64,000 nt of DNA from Equus caballus (GCF_041296265.1 NC_091685.1:4640501-4704500), one strand, 5' to 3'. Positions 30,901 through 42,307 are shown, counted from the stretch's first letter. Translations and numbers: made by a program. Notes: a model not told the origin generated them from the letters alone.

Positions 30901-31154
30901 GGAACAAGCCGGGCTTGTTGGGGACACTACAGAGGACACCCCAGGATTTCCGGGTGGACCAACAGGGAGGCTCCGCAGAGGGGCTCTGAGCTGGGTTGTG
31001 ATGGGAGAGGATTTCCACAAAGACAGGGCTGGCACTGGGGACAAGGAAGGACCATCTGCTCAAGGCACGACGCTGATCACCGAAGGTTACAGCATTCTTA
31101 TGCTGACGAGACATTTTTGTAAGCTTTTGTGTAAACCAGCTTATTAAAGGTTAT

Positions 31155-31985
31155 CAACAGACTAAAAGTTAGCATCCACTGACTGTCTACCGAATGCCAG
31201 ACACTATGCTAGGGGCGCTGTATACTTAGGTCATTTAGTCCTCAAAGAGTATGGTAGGAACTCTTTTTTTTACAGCTTTATTGAGATATAATTCACTTAC
31301 CATAAAACTCACCCATTTAAAGCGTACAATTCAGTGGCTTTTAGTGTATTCACCGAGTTCGGCATCCATCACCGTAATCAATTTTAGAATGTTTTCATTA
31401 CCCCAAAAAGAACCCTCATACCCCTTGACCATCCCACTCTAATTTCTCCATCCCCCAGTCCTAGGCAACCAGGAATCTCCTTTCCGTGTCATGGATTTGC
31501 CTACGCTGGACATTTCGTATCAATGGAAATGTATAACATGTCGTCTTTTGCGTCTGGCTTCTCTCACTCAGCTTAATGTTTCCAAGGTTTGTCCGTGTTG
31601 TAACATATATCAGTACTTTGTTCCTTTTAATTGCTGAATAGTATTTCATTGCATGGATATACCACATTTTTTTAAGCTATTCATCAGTTGATGGACATTT
31701 GAGTTGTTTCTACTTTTTGGCTATTATGACTTCTGCTGCTATGGACATTCATGTACATGTTTTTGTGCGGACGTGTGTTATTATTTCCCTCGGGTGTGTA
31801 GCCCAGGAGCGGACTTGTTGGATCATATGGTAACTCGACATTGAACTGATTGAGGATAAGGTAGGAATTTTTGTCTCCACTTTAGCACTGGGGAAACTGA
31901 GGCTCAGAGAAGTTAAAAGAGCCACCCAAGATCCGAGAACACAGCAGGTTTAAACTCAGGCCATCCAACACCTCTTGCCTCTGAA
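31155..31985 (-). repeat. MIR SINE split by an L1 insertion
   Basis: The left part, 31155-31262, has ctgactgtctaccgaatgcc and tcatttagtcctcaaagagt. The right part, 31856-31985, has actggggaaactgaggctca and gagaagttaaaagagccacc. Joined, they read as one antisense MIR with an L1 in between. Confidence 0.82.
31263..31855 (-). repeat. L1 LINE 3' end, inserted in a MIR
   Basis: Antisense L1M-type 3' end: acagctttattgagatataa, ttcacttaccataaaactca, attgctgaatagtatttcat, gttggatcatatggtaactc. Flanks read ggtaggaactc before and ggtaggaattt after, a target-site duplication with few differences. Confidence 0.88.
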
Positions 31986-32034
31986 TATATATATAAAACA
32001 GAACAGAGGTCTCTTTTAACCATTTATTTCCCTC

Positions 32035-32160
32035 TTAAAATATTCATTCCTTGAGAGCAGGGCCCTTTGTCTGTTTTATCTGATATCCCCAAAATTCTAG
32101 TGCCTAGAAGAGGCTAGACACTTAGTAGGTGATCAATAAATATTGTTAAATGAAGGGGAG
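32035..32160 (+). repeat. L2 LINE 3' tail
   Basis: Sense L2: ccttgagagcagggcccttt, ctagtgcctagaagaggcta, gatcaataaatattgttaaa. Confidence 0.85.
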
Positions 32161-32839
32161 AACGCGTCAGTATGGAAGATGCCAAGGTGGGGGAATGAGG
32201 TTATGGGGAATTCCCGAGATTTCTGTTGGGTCCAGAGTGGCACCAGACCTGGTGCCAGCATGAATTTTTCAGACTCAGAGCTGGCTCCAGCACCCTGAAA
32301 GGGACGTGCTCTTCCCCTGCAGCCGGCCTTGAAAGGCACGCCGCCGGTAGTCTCCAGCGGCCCGACAGGTTCCTGGAATTCTGTGCCTGGGAGACAGTCT
32401 ATTCATGGAAAGGCAAGGAGCTGCCTTCTGTGAGTTCATGATCTAAAAAAGGAAACTGCTGTCTGCGGGTAAGAAAAGGATTAGAAGCTCAAGGCCTCTA
32501 CTTCCTTGGAAGGCATTTTCTGCCCAAGTGAGATGGCCCTGGGCCCCTGTTTGGGGAGGGCTGAGACTGGGGAGATGCGTGCCCGTGGAGGAGGAAACCT
32601 TGTCTGGGAGCCGAAACAAAGGGCTGAGAGACGGGAGGGCGTGTGGATGGAGGGCTGGCGACAGCCTTGCTCCGGCAGACACATGAAAGGGCTCAGATTC
32701 CTGGAAAAAGCCAGCCGCTCCCTCTGCTTCCAGAGATCTTGAGAAAGATACAGCAAGCCCAGGTCAGTGTGGAGAGCTATTCTCAACATGCGGAAATGGG
32801 GACGAGGGAAGAGAGCTGGCCTAGCAGGCAGGAGGGGCT
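32161..32839. other. Intergenic stretch, no recognised element
   Basis: No recognised exon or repeat. The minus-strand open frame of 181 codons across 32481-33026 has no recognisable domain and overlaps a MIR. Confidence 0.35.
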
Positions 32840-32960
32840 GGCTGGGGCCTGACTGTGACTGGTGGCCTTGGCCAAGTCCTTGCCCCCTCTCAGCTTCCGT
32901 TTCCCTATCTGTAAAAAGTTGGGGTCCTTTCAAGCTCTGGGACTCTGTTCTGGGGCTGAA
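32840..32960 (+). repeat. MIR SINE fragment
   Basis: Sense MIR: ggccttggccaagtccttgc, agcttccgtttccctatctg, taaaaagttgggg. Confidence 0.75.
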
Positions 32961-33339
32961 TTCCCTTTCTTCCTCTCCCCGCTCCTCTCCTGTATTGGAT
33001 TCACTAATGCTCGTGTTCCCATCCACGTCTGACAGGAGTCCTGGGCTCCGGTTGCTCCTGGAGTCAGTGCCTCCTCTACAGGCGTGTGGAGGCTCTCACA
33101 GAATCACCCAGCTCTCACCCTGGGTTTCTGAAGAGCCCCTTTCCCACCTCCTGGCCAATCCACTCCGACCCCAGCCCCACTCACCCAACATCTGATGTCC
33201 CATAAGAACTCACGCTCAGCCCATTCAAACCAAATCACGGTTCCCCCTAAGAGGCCCTGTCTCCCGGCTCAGGGCTCGGGGCGTGGCACCTCCACTCCCC
33301 CAAGCATGGGGGCAGGGGCAGCAAGGCCAGAGTCTGGGA

Positions 33340-33640
33340 GAAGTTTCATCACCTGCTACCCTTTCTGGGCCCGGTTTCTCGACAGTGAAATGAGGGGTTG
33401 CGCTGCGGTTTCTAAGGCAGCTGAGAGGCCTGAGAGCTCTGATTTTACTCTCAAATCTGCCACTAGCCTGCGGAGTGAGCCTGGCCGAATCATTCCTCTG
33501 TGTGGCCTCAGTTTCCCCATCAGTAACTGAGATGGTGGGACCAGAGGAGTTTTAGACCGGGGGAAGTGGGAAAAGCACTGACACTGGAGGCAGGAGACCT
33601 GGCTTCACTTACTTGTCAGTTCACCCTGCGGCCCTGGGCC
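33340..33640 (+). repeat. Three MIR SINE fragments
   Basis: Sense cores near 33360-33400 (gacagtgaaatgaggggttg), 33440-33530 (ggcctcagtttccccatcag) and 33570-33640 (agcactgacactggaggcag). Confidence 0.65.
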
Positions 33641-33802
33641 AGCGCCTTCCCGGGCAGGCCACCACTTCCCCCTCCAGGTCGGATGGGAGGGTGGGCCCAT
33701 CTGCTCTGCCAGGGCCCCTCCCCTTGACCCTGACGCTCTGGGACTAGGTCCCTTAGGCCGTTGAGCTAACAACTCCAGGATGTGTTTGTCTCCTCTCATC
33801 AC

Positions 33803-33835
33803 TCTGGAAGCTTCCAGATTGTTCTTTGGAACAAT
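33803..33835. promoter_or_regulatory. Palindrome cluster resembling a heat-shock element
   Basis: A perfect 16-bp palindrome TCTGGAAGCTTCCAGA (33803-33818) overlaps by one base a perfect inverted repeat ATTGTTC-TTTG-GAACAAT (33818-33835). Pentamers at 33806-33825 read GGAAG, CTTCC, AGATT, GTTCT, close to the alternating nGAAn/nTTCn pattern of HSF1 sites. ATTGTTC and GAACAAT are also SOX-like. Confidence 0.4.
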
Positions 33836-34949
33836 TGAAGGCCCCTTAATCACTGTGGCTCCCCAGGCAACTGGAGAAAACTTGGCCAGCAGGAGCTTAT
33901 ATTCCATTATTTTAAACAGAAAAATTTATATTGTGTTCACAGCCCACCTAAAGAGCCCAGCCAATTTTCCGAATAACCCTAAAATACTCTTAAACATCTA
34001 TTGAACAAACCACTAAGGATTTCTACATAATGTGAAGGATTGACCTCAGTGGATGTTAGTGACGCACAATGGGACTACAGTGTTGGACACACATTCTAGC
34101 GTCTGCCAGTGAAGAGGTACTGTAGTGTAAATTACAATAAAACGGTATGTTAAATATGCATCAAGCACAAGAACCACTTAGCATAATAAAATAAATAAGT
34201 AAGCCAATTGGAATAGTCGCACTAATCCATAGGAGAGTTGCCTGGGCGAGGTGCAGGGCACGGAGGGGATGGTGGCTCCCAGGTGGGAGTGAGGTTGCCT
34301 GAGGTGGGTCTGTGTCCACGTTCCAGGAACCGGTGGACGCCTCCTCTTCCCGACACTTCAGACTCAGGCAGCACGTGGCAGTGACCCAGTGCTGAAGCGG
34401 AGATGAATCGTTGGGATGGAATAAACCAAAGTAGCTGTCTGCTTGCTTTTCCTATGCTGACAGTCCTTCAGCTCTGGGCTCCAGGCTCTGCTCAGTGCAC
34501 CGTCAGTGTGATCCATCTGCTCGAGTCACAACCATGCTCACCTGGTCACCGTCGGTGTGCCTGCCTGGCACGGGCATGGGGGATGACGGGCACATCGTCA
34601 TGGTCCAGCTCGTTCCCTTCAAGTGCCCCCTCGTCCCGCCCGACTTCTGCTCCTCCCACTGAAGGAGGGCCTTTCGAGGCCACTTAAGCTCGCCCACTTC
34701 CATCACAGGTTTTCCAATTTCCTAGAAGGTATTTTCACTTAACACGTGAGGAAGATGCCAGCAATAATGCGTTTGAACAATGCAATAAAAGGGTGTGACC
34801 AATGGAGAACAGACTGAAACAGGACTTTGGGGCCCCGCATGCTCTCACCAGGGCTCCCTCATGGCTTAAACATTCTCACTGGTGCCCGAGCTGGCTCCTC
34901 AGGTCGGGGTTCCGTCAGGGCAGTGACCTTTGGGTAACAATTCTGCAAG
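33836..34949. other. Intergenic stretch, AT-rich first half, no recognised repeat
   Basis: 33890-34210 is AT-rich against a GC-rich background and matches no family I recognise. Nothing clear in the rest. Confidence 0.4.
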
Positions 34950-35120
34950 TCATCACACTGAGTATTCAGATAATGAGAGTTCAGATTGCAAGGGATACCC
35001 GAGCTTTATCGGTTATTTGTAATTCCCACAACTGTTCAGCAAGGAAAGTCCTTGTTATTCCTGCTTCACAGATGGGGCCTCAGAGGGCTGGAGGAACCCG
35101 AAGGCAATCAAGCCTGTTGA
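34950..35120 (-). repeat. MIR SINE fragment
   Basis: Antisense MIR: cttgttattcctgcttcaca, gatggggcctcagagggctg. Confidence 0.6.
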
Positions 35121-35559
35121 CCCTCAGCCCCTGTTCTCCCACCACACATGTGGCCCCGCCTACACTGGGCTCTGCTTCTCCACCCCGTCCCCCAATCCCC
35201 TTTGGGCCATGTGGGGATTTTCTGTTGCCTTCAATCTCTCCTTTGGCTCTCTTCTTCGCCCCCCACTAACCCCACAGCCCTCAGTAGCCGCCCTTCTCTT
35301 CCCAGCAGGCACAGAACATTACTACCTGCCTAATCCCGTGCTACTTTGCCCCTAAAAAACAAAAGGTGGGGGAAGACATACACAGCCAAGCGAGCCCTGG
35401 CTCCCTCTTCTCCAGCCTGCAGAGGAGGGCGCTGCCCCCCGGAGAAGAAACATACAGCCCAGCCCCAACCCCGCAGTCCCTGGGCAGAGGTCTGTGACCC
35501 CCACCCCTCGGTGACCAGGTGTCCTCTGACCTCGCTGGACGGAGCAGAGGATGCTTTGG
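35121..35559. other. Intergenic stretch, no recognised element
   Basis: Pyrimidine-rich sequence, possibly diverged L2; unassigned. Confidence 0.35.
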
Positions 35560-36000
35560 TCCTCTCTGCTCTGTCCTAGACAACCTGCTTCACGCCACGC
35601 CTTCGGTTACTACTTCTAAGTGGATAAGTCTCCACGTGCAGCCTAGAAGCTCTCTCCTGAACCTCAGGCCCCTCCCTGGATTCCCAACCCCACAGGGCTG
35701 CGACCTCAGCATCCTCTTCAGGTTTCAGTGCCCATCCGGTCCCTTCTCCTCCTTCACTCTGCACATCTCATCGATGACCAAGTCTGCTGACTCTGCCTTG
35801 AAAACGTCTTTCACAGCCATCCCTCTCTCTGTGCTGAGACCCCCAGCTCTGCTCTAGGCTCTCCTGGAGACCACCGCAACAGCTTCCCTCCTGGTCCTGC
35901 CTCCTCGGTCCAGTTCACCCCTTCATGGCAGCCAGAGTATCTACTCTAAACTCTGCTCTGATCGTGCCATCCCCCTCTGCTTAAGATCGTTTAGTTCATC
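35560..36000 (+). repeat. L2 LINE fragment, 5' part
   Basis: Sense L2 order: acttctaagtggataagtct, ccctggattcccaaccccac, tggcagccagagtatctact, ctctgctctgatcgtgccat. Confidence 0.65.
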
Positions 36001-36494
36001 AGAAACCCCAAATGTGATTAAATTAGGCAAGAATCAATTTACTGTTAGGACGCTGGACGAGCTCAACTAATTGTGGAAAGGGCAGGAATGGAGACCAGGC
36101 CACCTCCACTCAAATTCCACTGGGATTCTCAGCTGAGGCTCTGTATTTCTGCTTTCCTGATATCCTGATTTCATTCTCTCCTAATTCGCATCAGTTTCCC
36201 CCATGGGATGGCAACATGGCACCTGCCATTCCCAAGCCTTATCTTCTCTCTGTCACCACCAGCACCATCTGCCACTTTGCCTCTAGGTTTAAAAAAACCC
36301 CAGGGACACTCACTTGAATGAGGTGCCCACCCCTGGACCAACCAACTGTGGCCAGGCAGTGGGGCCGTGCAGCAAGGGAACGACCACGTCGGGCCCATCC
36401 CTGCGTATCAGGGCCTTCCTCGAGCTGAGGGAGACTCAGAGAGGTAGGCAGCCGCCCTGATTGGTGGTGTCTGCTGCAAACGGTTCTCACTCAG
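36001..36494. other. Intergenic stretch, no recognised element
   Basis: No exon or repeat recognised. Confidence 0.35.
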
Positions 36495-36665
36495 GTTAGT
36501 GTTCATCTTACTTTAAGTCGGGGATCACATGCCCCTTTGAGAATTTGATCAAAGGCATAGATCTCCCTAGAAAAATAAACATCCTTACAAAATTTGCATA
36601 CCATGTCAGGAGATTTGTAGACCTTCTGAAGTCCAGTCTATGGACCTTAAGTTAGGAACACCTGC
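36495..36665. repeat. hAT-type nonautonomous DNA element (MER58-like)
   Basis: gatcacatgcccctttgaga, atttgatcaaaggcatagat, ctgaagtccagtctatggac, and ttaggaacacctg at the right end follow the order of a MER58-like element. Subfamily from recall only. Confidence 0.6.
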
Positions 36666-36679
36666 CTTGAAATAAAAGT

Positions 36680-36950
36680 CCTTTGCCCAGTGTCCAAGGC
36701 CTGGCACGATCTGGCTGCACCTCTCTGCGCGGCCCCCGGCCTGGGCACCTAGCCCGCAGCCACGCCCAACTCCTCACACGTGCGGGGCGCTTCACGGTTC
36801 AGTCCGTGCTTCCCCAGCCCCACGCCACGCTTTCAGTTCAACCTGCAGAACTCAGCTCGTGGGTCGCCTCCTCCGGGAAAACATCCCTGATTCCGGTCTG
36901 CCCCGGCTGAGTTTCTAGATTCAATTGCCTCTACACACCCCCAAGCATCA
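36680..36950 (+). repeat. L2 LINE fragment
   Basis: Sense L2: caaggcctggcacgatctgg, caactcctcacacgtgcggg, cctcctccgggaaaacatcc. Confidence 0.72.
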
Positions 36951-37090
36951 TTACAAACAATTCCTGGTAAGGCTTGAAAAACATCTGGAAACTTTCCACA
37001 TAGTAACAGAGGCACAGCGCGCCGACGTTTACGGAAAGCAGTTCTTGCCCAGCTCCCGGTAGATGTTGCTGTGTTCTGGGTGCAGCAGCG

Positions 37091-37396
37091 CAAATACAGC
37101 CCACCGCCTGTCTCTGTATGGCCTGGGAACTAGGAAGAGTTTTTCCATTTGTAAACAGTTGGGAAAAAACTCAAAATAATAATAATATTTTGTGACACAT
37201 GAATGCTATGTGAAATTCAAAAGCAGTGTCCACAGACGAAGTTTTAGTGGACACAACCACGCTCGTTCATTTACGTGCTGTCCATGGCTGCTTTCACACT
37301 ACAACAACAGAGAAGTTGTGACAGAGACCTTGTGGCCCTCAAACCCCAAATATTTACTATCTGGACCTTTACAGAAAAAGTTTGCTGGCCTCTATT
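37091..37396 (+). repeat. hAT-Charlie nonautonomous DNA element, copy 2
   Basis: Same family and orientation as 30443-30770: ctgtctctgtatggcctggg, acgaagttttagtggacaca, caaatatttactatctggac, ctttacagaaaaagtttgct. Confidence 0.82.
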
Positions 37397-37499
37397 CTCG
37401 ATACTCTGAAGAGCTACCATATTTTATTGACAGTAAGATGCCAATGAATCACAATATCAGAAATGTTAAAATTTCAGGGGGAAATGGCTGTTTGGAACT

Positions 37500-37730
37500 G
37501 ACTAAATAAATTGCTCTTGAATGCTTTTTATGTGCCGAACAATATGTTAGTTATTTTATGTTCATTTTCCTAATTAATGATTCCTAATTATTTATTATCC
37601 CTAACGAAACTTTTCCCAAGAGGAAAGAACTATTATGTCTATGCTATAGAAGAGGAAACAGCTCAGAGACATTAAGTAACTCGCCCCAGGCCACACAGAG
37701 GAATCAAAGCCTGACTTTTTTCCACTCCAC
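37500..37730 (-). repeat. MIR SINE, AT-rich variant
   Basis: Antisense MIR: gaatgctttttatgtgccga, agaggaaacagctcagagac, attaagtaactcgccccagg, ccacacagaggaatcaaagc. Confidence 0.75.
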
Positions 37731-37744
37731 CAAACTGCTCTCTG

Positions 37745-38110
37745 ACTCAGTGCCTGTCCAGATCCTTGGTGCCTTCCCCCCAAGCTGGGCTTCCTCCATA
37801 ATCAAGAGCAACCTGAAGGTCCTCCCGCCCACGAGGCTCTGCGAATGCTGCCTCCTCTGCTGGCACACCCCTCGCCCCCTCCTCCTTCCCTGCCCGGCCG
37901 AGGCGTCACTTCCCAAAGTGGATGGGTGCCCTCTTTGTGCTCCCAGCAGAGTGCCAGCTTCTCGCTCTTTCTCCGTGACTAGACCGTGTTCTGCAGAGAT
38001 GGGAAACTTCCATCCCCGTAAGCCAGCACCTAGCACAGTGCGTCACTCAGGGCAGGCACATCCAGCACGTGGACTGTCTGAGCGAGGGAGGAACGGAGGG
38101 ACGCTCACAC
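37745..38110 (+). repeat. L2 LINE fragment (diverged)
   Basis: L2-like tail near 38030-38100: acctagcacagtgcgtcact, ggactgtctgagcgagggag. Confidence 0.5.
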
Positions 38111-38639
38111 CAAGCACAAGAGGATGAACATTTTTAAACTACACCATATGGTCCACTTGGTTCCTGGTTCTCAAAGCCAGCCTCACCCCCTCTGCCTCCC
38201 ACACTTCACAGACCCTCAAGGTGAGCAGCGAACACAGCTGGCGCCAGAGGACTCGCCCAGAGAGCTCTTTTCTCCAGAAGCCACTCCACATGAATGTCAT
38301 CTCCCAGCTCTGCTCCCCTGGGACCCAGCTCTGTTCTCCACCTTTTCTGTCTCTCGTCCTCCTGCCCAGCAGCGCATTACTCCCTCTCTGGTCTGACGTT
38401 ACCGCCGTGATCTCGGGGGCCAATCAGAAGGATGCTGCTCAAAGCTCCCCTCCGACTCCCAGTTCTGCACTCAGAGATCCCCTCCAGAGGCCTGGGGACT
38501 CCTCCGCTGACCCTGGACTGAGCTCTGAGGATCCAGGGGCACAGGTATCTCCTGCTCACACCGCCAGCCCCTCCCCTTGGGCTCCGGGGAAGGGTTCTTC
38601 CCAGCCCCAGCCAAAGGCAGCGCCACAGCGTTTTTAAAT
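38111..38639. other. Intergenic stretch, no recognised element
   Basis: No recognised feature. Open frames on both strands lack known domains. Confidence 0.35.
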
Positions 38640-38714
38640 ATCACATCACAACCAAGTTCATTTTATTTCCAAAAGGCAAGTTGGTTCAACATTCAAAAAT
38701 GAATCAGTGTAAAT

Positions 38715-38934
38715 CAGGATTTCTTAACCTGGGCACTAGTGACATTTTTGGTTGGATAACTCTTTGATGTGGGGGCTGTGCTGTCATTGTAGAATATTTA
38801 ACACCCAGCTTCTACTTACTAGGATACCAGCAACACACACCCCCAGCTGAGCCAATCACAAATGTCACAGACATTGTCACATGTCCTCTGGGGGGCAAAA
38901 CGCAAAGTCAGTCTAGAACCACTGATATCTTAAT
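38715..38934 (-). repeat. MER20 hAT-Charlie element inside the L1
   Basis: Antisense MER20: actagtgacatttttggttg, ctgtgctgtcattgtagaat, catgtcctctggggggcaaa, tctagaaccactg. Confidence 0.87.
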
Positions 38935-39119
38935 AACAGAACAAAGGAGAAAAATCTATAAGATTATCCTGACAAAAGTAGAGAAATCATTTGATAAAAT
39001 TCAATTCCAGTTCATGATTTTAAAAAAATGTTTTGCAAACTAGAATAGAAGGAAACTTACTTAACCTGATAAAAGGTATCTACTCGAAAAAACTCTACAG
39101 TAACACACTTGCTATGGAT

Positions 39120-39485
39120 GGAATTGTGTTCCTCCAAAATTCTTATGCTGAAATCCTAACCCCCATTGTGGCTATATCTGGAGACAGGGCCTTCAGGAGG
39201 TAACTAAGGTTAAGTGAGATCATTAAGGTGGGGCCCTGGTCTGATGGAACTAGTGGCCTTTTAAGAAGAGGAAGAGACACCAGAGAGCTCTCTCTCCTGT
39301 CATGTGAAAACAGAGCAAGATGGCGGCAGCCTACAAACCAAGAGAAGAGGCCTCAGAAGGAAGCTGCCTCGCCAGCATCTTGATGTTGGACTTCCCAGCC
39401 TTCAGAACTATAAGAAACAAATTTCTGTTGTTTAAACCACCCAAGCTATGGTGTTTTGTTCTAGCAGCCACAGCTGACCGTTATA
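39120..39485 (+). mobile_element. MLT1-type MaLR (ERVL) solo LTR fossil inside the L1
   Basis: MaLR LTR text: gctatggatggaattgtgtt, aaggtggggccctggtctga, gatgttggacttcccagcct, gaaacaaatttctgttgttt. Old, shared by placental mammals; a solo LTR without internal sequence. Confidence 0.88.
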
Positions 39486-39805
39486 ATCCTTAATGGAGAA
39501 TATTGAAAGCTTTCCCCCTGAGATGAGGAAAGAGACAAGGATGTCTGCCAACACTGATTCTATTCCATTTTACTGGAGAGCCTAGCCAGGGAAATAAGTA
39601 AGGAAAAGAAATAAAATGTGTAAGGATTATACAGGAAAAAAATAAAACTCATTGTCTGCACATGATGTGCTTGTCTGTATAGCAAATCCAGAAGAATCTA
39701 CAGATGAACTTAGCAAGTTCACTATACCCAAGGTCAGTAAACAAAAGTCAGCTGGTTGGGTTTTTCTATAAACCAGCAGGAAACAATTAGACAATGAAAG
39801 TAATG

Positions 39806-40024
39806 GAGACCATAATCACACAGCCTCTTCCCGCCCACTGGGCTACTGTGAGGGTCACGCTGGATGGTTCCAGCTGAAATAGCCTGAATATCAGTGCTTC
39901 CAGGGACAGAGGAGGCTCCCCGTGTCCTCGAGTCCTAGGGGGGAGGCTGGGCTGGCACTTGAAGGATAGGAAACAGTGAGGAACAGGAACCTACAAACTC
40001 CAGTCCTGGTCACCTCTCCCCCAC
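39806..40024. other. Intergenic stretch, no recognised element
   Basis: No recognised feature. Confidence 0.35.
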
Positions 40025-40270
40025 CTCCCACCCTGTGACCCTGCCACACGGGCCCCTTACCTGTCCTGTCCATGTGCCTTTGCACATCTGTTCCCCTTGT
40101 CCAGGATGCCCTTCCCTTTCACTTCATCCAGGGAACTCCCGCTCACCCTTTAAGACCCAACTCAGATGTGCTCCTTTTGTGAACACTTCCCAACCTTTCC
40201 CAAGGTGTCCTCCAAGCTCTTCCACGTGGGCCCCTCATTTCAGCAAACACGTGTTTTGTGTGTCCTGGGC
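40025..40270 (+). repeat. L2 LINE fragment
   Basis: Sense L2: catgtgcctttgcacatctg, ttccccttgtccaggatgcc, cctttaagacccaactcaga. Confidence 0.82.
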
Positions 40271-40899
40271 GGTGTGAGATTCAGATGAAGCAGACACAGT
40301 CCCCACCTATAAAGCCCCTCAGCAATCCTCCACACTCTTGCTCTTCCTTTATTGATTGACCCAGTGCAGAAGGTCCAGGGGGACTCAGAGTCCCTGGAGA
40401 ATGGAAGGTCACTAGACGACAGGACCCCGGGCCCGTGAGCAACTGTGTGCAGCAGAGCCCTCCTCACACCCGGCCTGCACTGAACTGGGAGGTGAGCGAG
40501 AACTCGCGCTGGGAGAGCAGCCAGCATCACTTACTCTAACACGCCCAGTGTCTGTCCCAGCTCCCGGGTCACACAGATTAGAGCGGGAGGGCGACCCAGA
40601 GGCAGCTGAGGGCCAGGGTCCTGGGCAGGAAGATAAGGAGGACAGCGGAGAATGCCCCAGCCTGGGGGCCAAGGATGGGGCCCTTCTCTGCAGCAGAGGT
40701 GACCTGGCACTAGCTACTTCCCCACGATGCACCTCTGTTTCCTCATCGGTCGAATGAGGATGGCATCTCTGCCTTCTGTGGCTGTTCAGAGCCTCACAAG
40801 TCACCGAGGTACCGGGCTTCAGCCGTCTGCTGCTTCACAGAGGTTTGTGTCCCCTGCTCTGTATTGCGTCCCCATCAGCAGAGGGCAAAGCACGGCAGG
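40271..40899. other. Intergenic stretch, mostly unrecognised
   Basis: A sense MIR core may lie at 40690-40810 (acctctgtttcctcatcggt). A weaker CTCF-like motif is at 40875-40888. Nothing else recognised. Confidence 0.4.
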
Positions 40900-41115
40900 T
40901 GGAGAAGGCACATAATAGCTGACACCCACAGAGCACTTATGTGACAGGTGCTGTTCTAAAGCACTTTACAAAATGAACTCACTTCATTCTCACAGTGGCC
41001 CATTTCAGAGACGAGGAAACTGAGCTACGGTGAAGGTAAGTCAGCCGACCAAGCCAGCGGTAGCAGGGCCGGGATGTGAACCCACACAGTGTCTCCAGGC
41101 CTGTGCTCCTAACCG
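40900..41115 (-). repeat. MIR SINE, nearly full length
   Basis: Antisense MIR: cataatagctgacacccaca, gctgttctaaagcactttac, gagacgaggaaactgagcta, gggatgtgaacccacacagt. Confidence 0.88.
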
Positions 41116-41944
41116 CAGTGCTGCACTTCTAAGCCGGCAGAGCCTGTTGACAAGGGACAGAAAGGGCCCCTGATGCCAGGCACCTGGGAAGAGCTGCTTA
41201 CAGCCCAAGCTGACGTCCAGTCTGCCCCGGCTGTGCAGACATCAAGGAAAAGCCCGGCTCACTTGGCGTCTCTTTCCTGAGAACAGAAAGCAGACCAGGC
41301 CGTCTGCACAGAGAGGAGCCCATCCCGGCACTTTATTCAAGGAGAAGTGCACGGCGAGGTCCACCGCCCAAGAGGCCCTGACTCACCCAGTGGACGATGG
41401 CTCTTGTTATGGTTCTGCAAAGGCCCAGACCTGCAGGAAACCATGTCGCTTCTGGAAGCAATCTGACCCTGCTTCCTTGTGAATTCCTAGGTTGGAGCAC
41501 AGACTGCAGCCTCACTCACCACACCAGCCAACCTAATGCCGGTGTGTTAACAGGCACTGGGCAGGTGCCAGAGGGCATCTGGTTCCACCTGGGAGAGCTG
41601 AGCTCGCTGCTCTGAATTCTTGTCATCTTGGGCCGGCAGTTAGGACTCTCAGGGTCCAGCCCCAGACGGGCCACACGTTGGCCGTGAGACCTCAGGGGCA
41701 TCACTTATGATCCGGGGCCCAGGGAGGACCCATCTCAGTGGGAGACTCCCCAGGCTGTGGGCGCCCGAGGGCAGCCACTGCCCCACAGTCGTCTTTGCCT
41801 CCCCAGCAGCCGGCGCGGGGCGGGGTGCAGAGTGCAAGCTCTGGACATGTTGGTTGGAAGACTCCAGCTGAGGTGGTAGGGCTGGGTTGGAGGAGCTCAG
41901 ATTAAGAAAAAATACAGTGCTACTTCCATTTGTTCTTACTTCCT
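41116..41944. other. Intergenic stretch, no recognised element
   Basis: No recognised exon or repeat. Confidence 0.35.
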
Positions 41945-42065
41945 CCAGCAACTGTGTGAGAAAGGAATGATTATTATCCCCATTTCCCATTTTAGGAAAG
42001 CTGAGGTTCCGAGAAGTTCAGTGACTTGCCCAAGGTCACACAGCTGGTCAGCGGGCTGCACTCCT
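41945..42065 (-). repeat. MIR SINE
   Basis: Antisense MIR: gattattatccccatttccc, gtgacttgcccaaggtcaca, cagctggtcagcgggctgca. Confidence 0.85.
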
Positions 42066-42307
42066 GGGCAACTGGCGGCTGCCATCCAAACTGAGTTGTT
42101 GACCGAGGACCTTTGCTTTGGTCTTGGAACGCTAGCCTGTATTTCCCAGGCTGGGGGCGGTTACAACACGGTAGAACGGGAAACACCACAGCACTCGAGT
42201 CACCTCGGAACTCGAGAAGACTAAGCCAGGGTTCCATTTGTTCAGCAACACAAGAGAATCTCAAATTTGTCACGGGGATGGAAAATGAAAAGAAAGGAAA
42301 TCTATGA

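Larger units (their letters stand above)
38640..39805 (+). repeat. Old L1 LINE (ORF2 region) broken by MER20 and MLT1 insertions
   Basis: L1 ORF2-like parts lie at 38640-38714 (ttggttcaacattcaaaaat), 38935-39119 (aatcatttgataaaattcaa, cctgataaaaggtatctact) and 39486-39805 (gaggaaagagacaaggatgt, tagcaaatccagaagaatct). They follow the order of L1 ORF2 and are separated by the two younger elements. Confidence 0.85.

Noticed and set aside
32481-33026. 181-codon minus-strand frame
   Set aside because: It overlaps a MIR core, has no domain, and its composition looks random.
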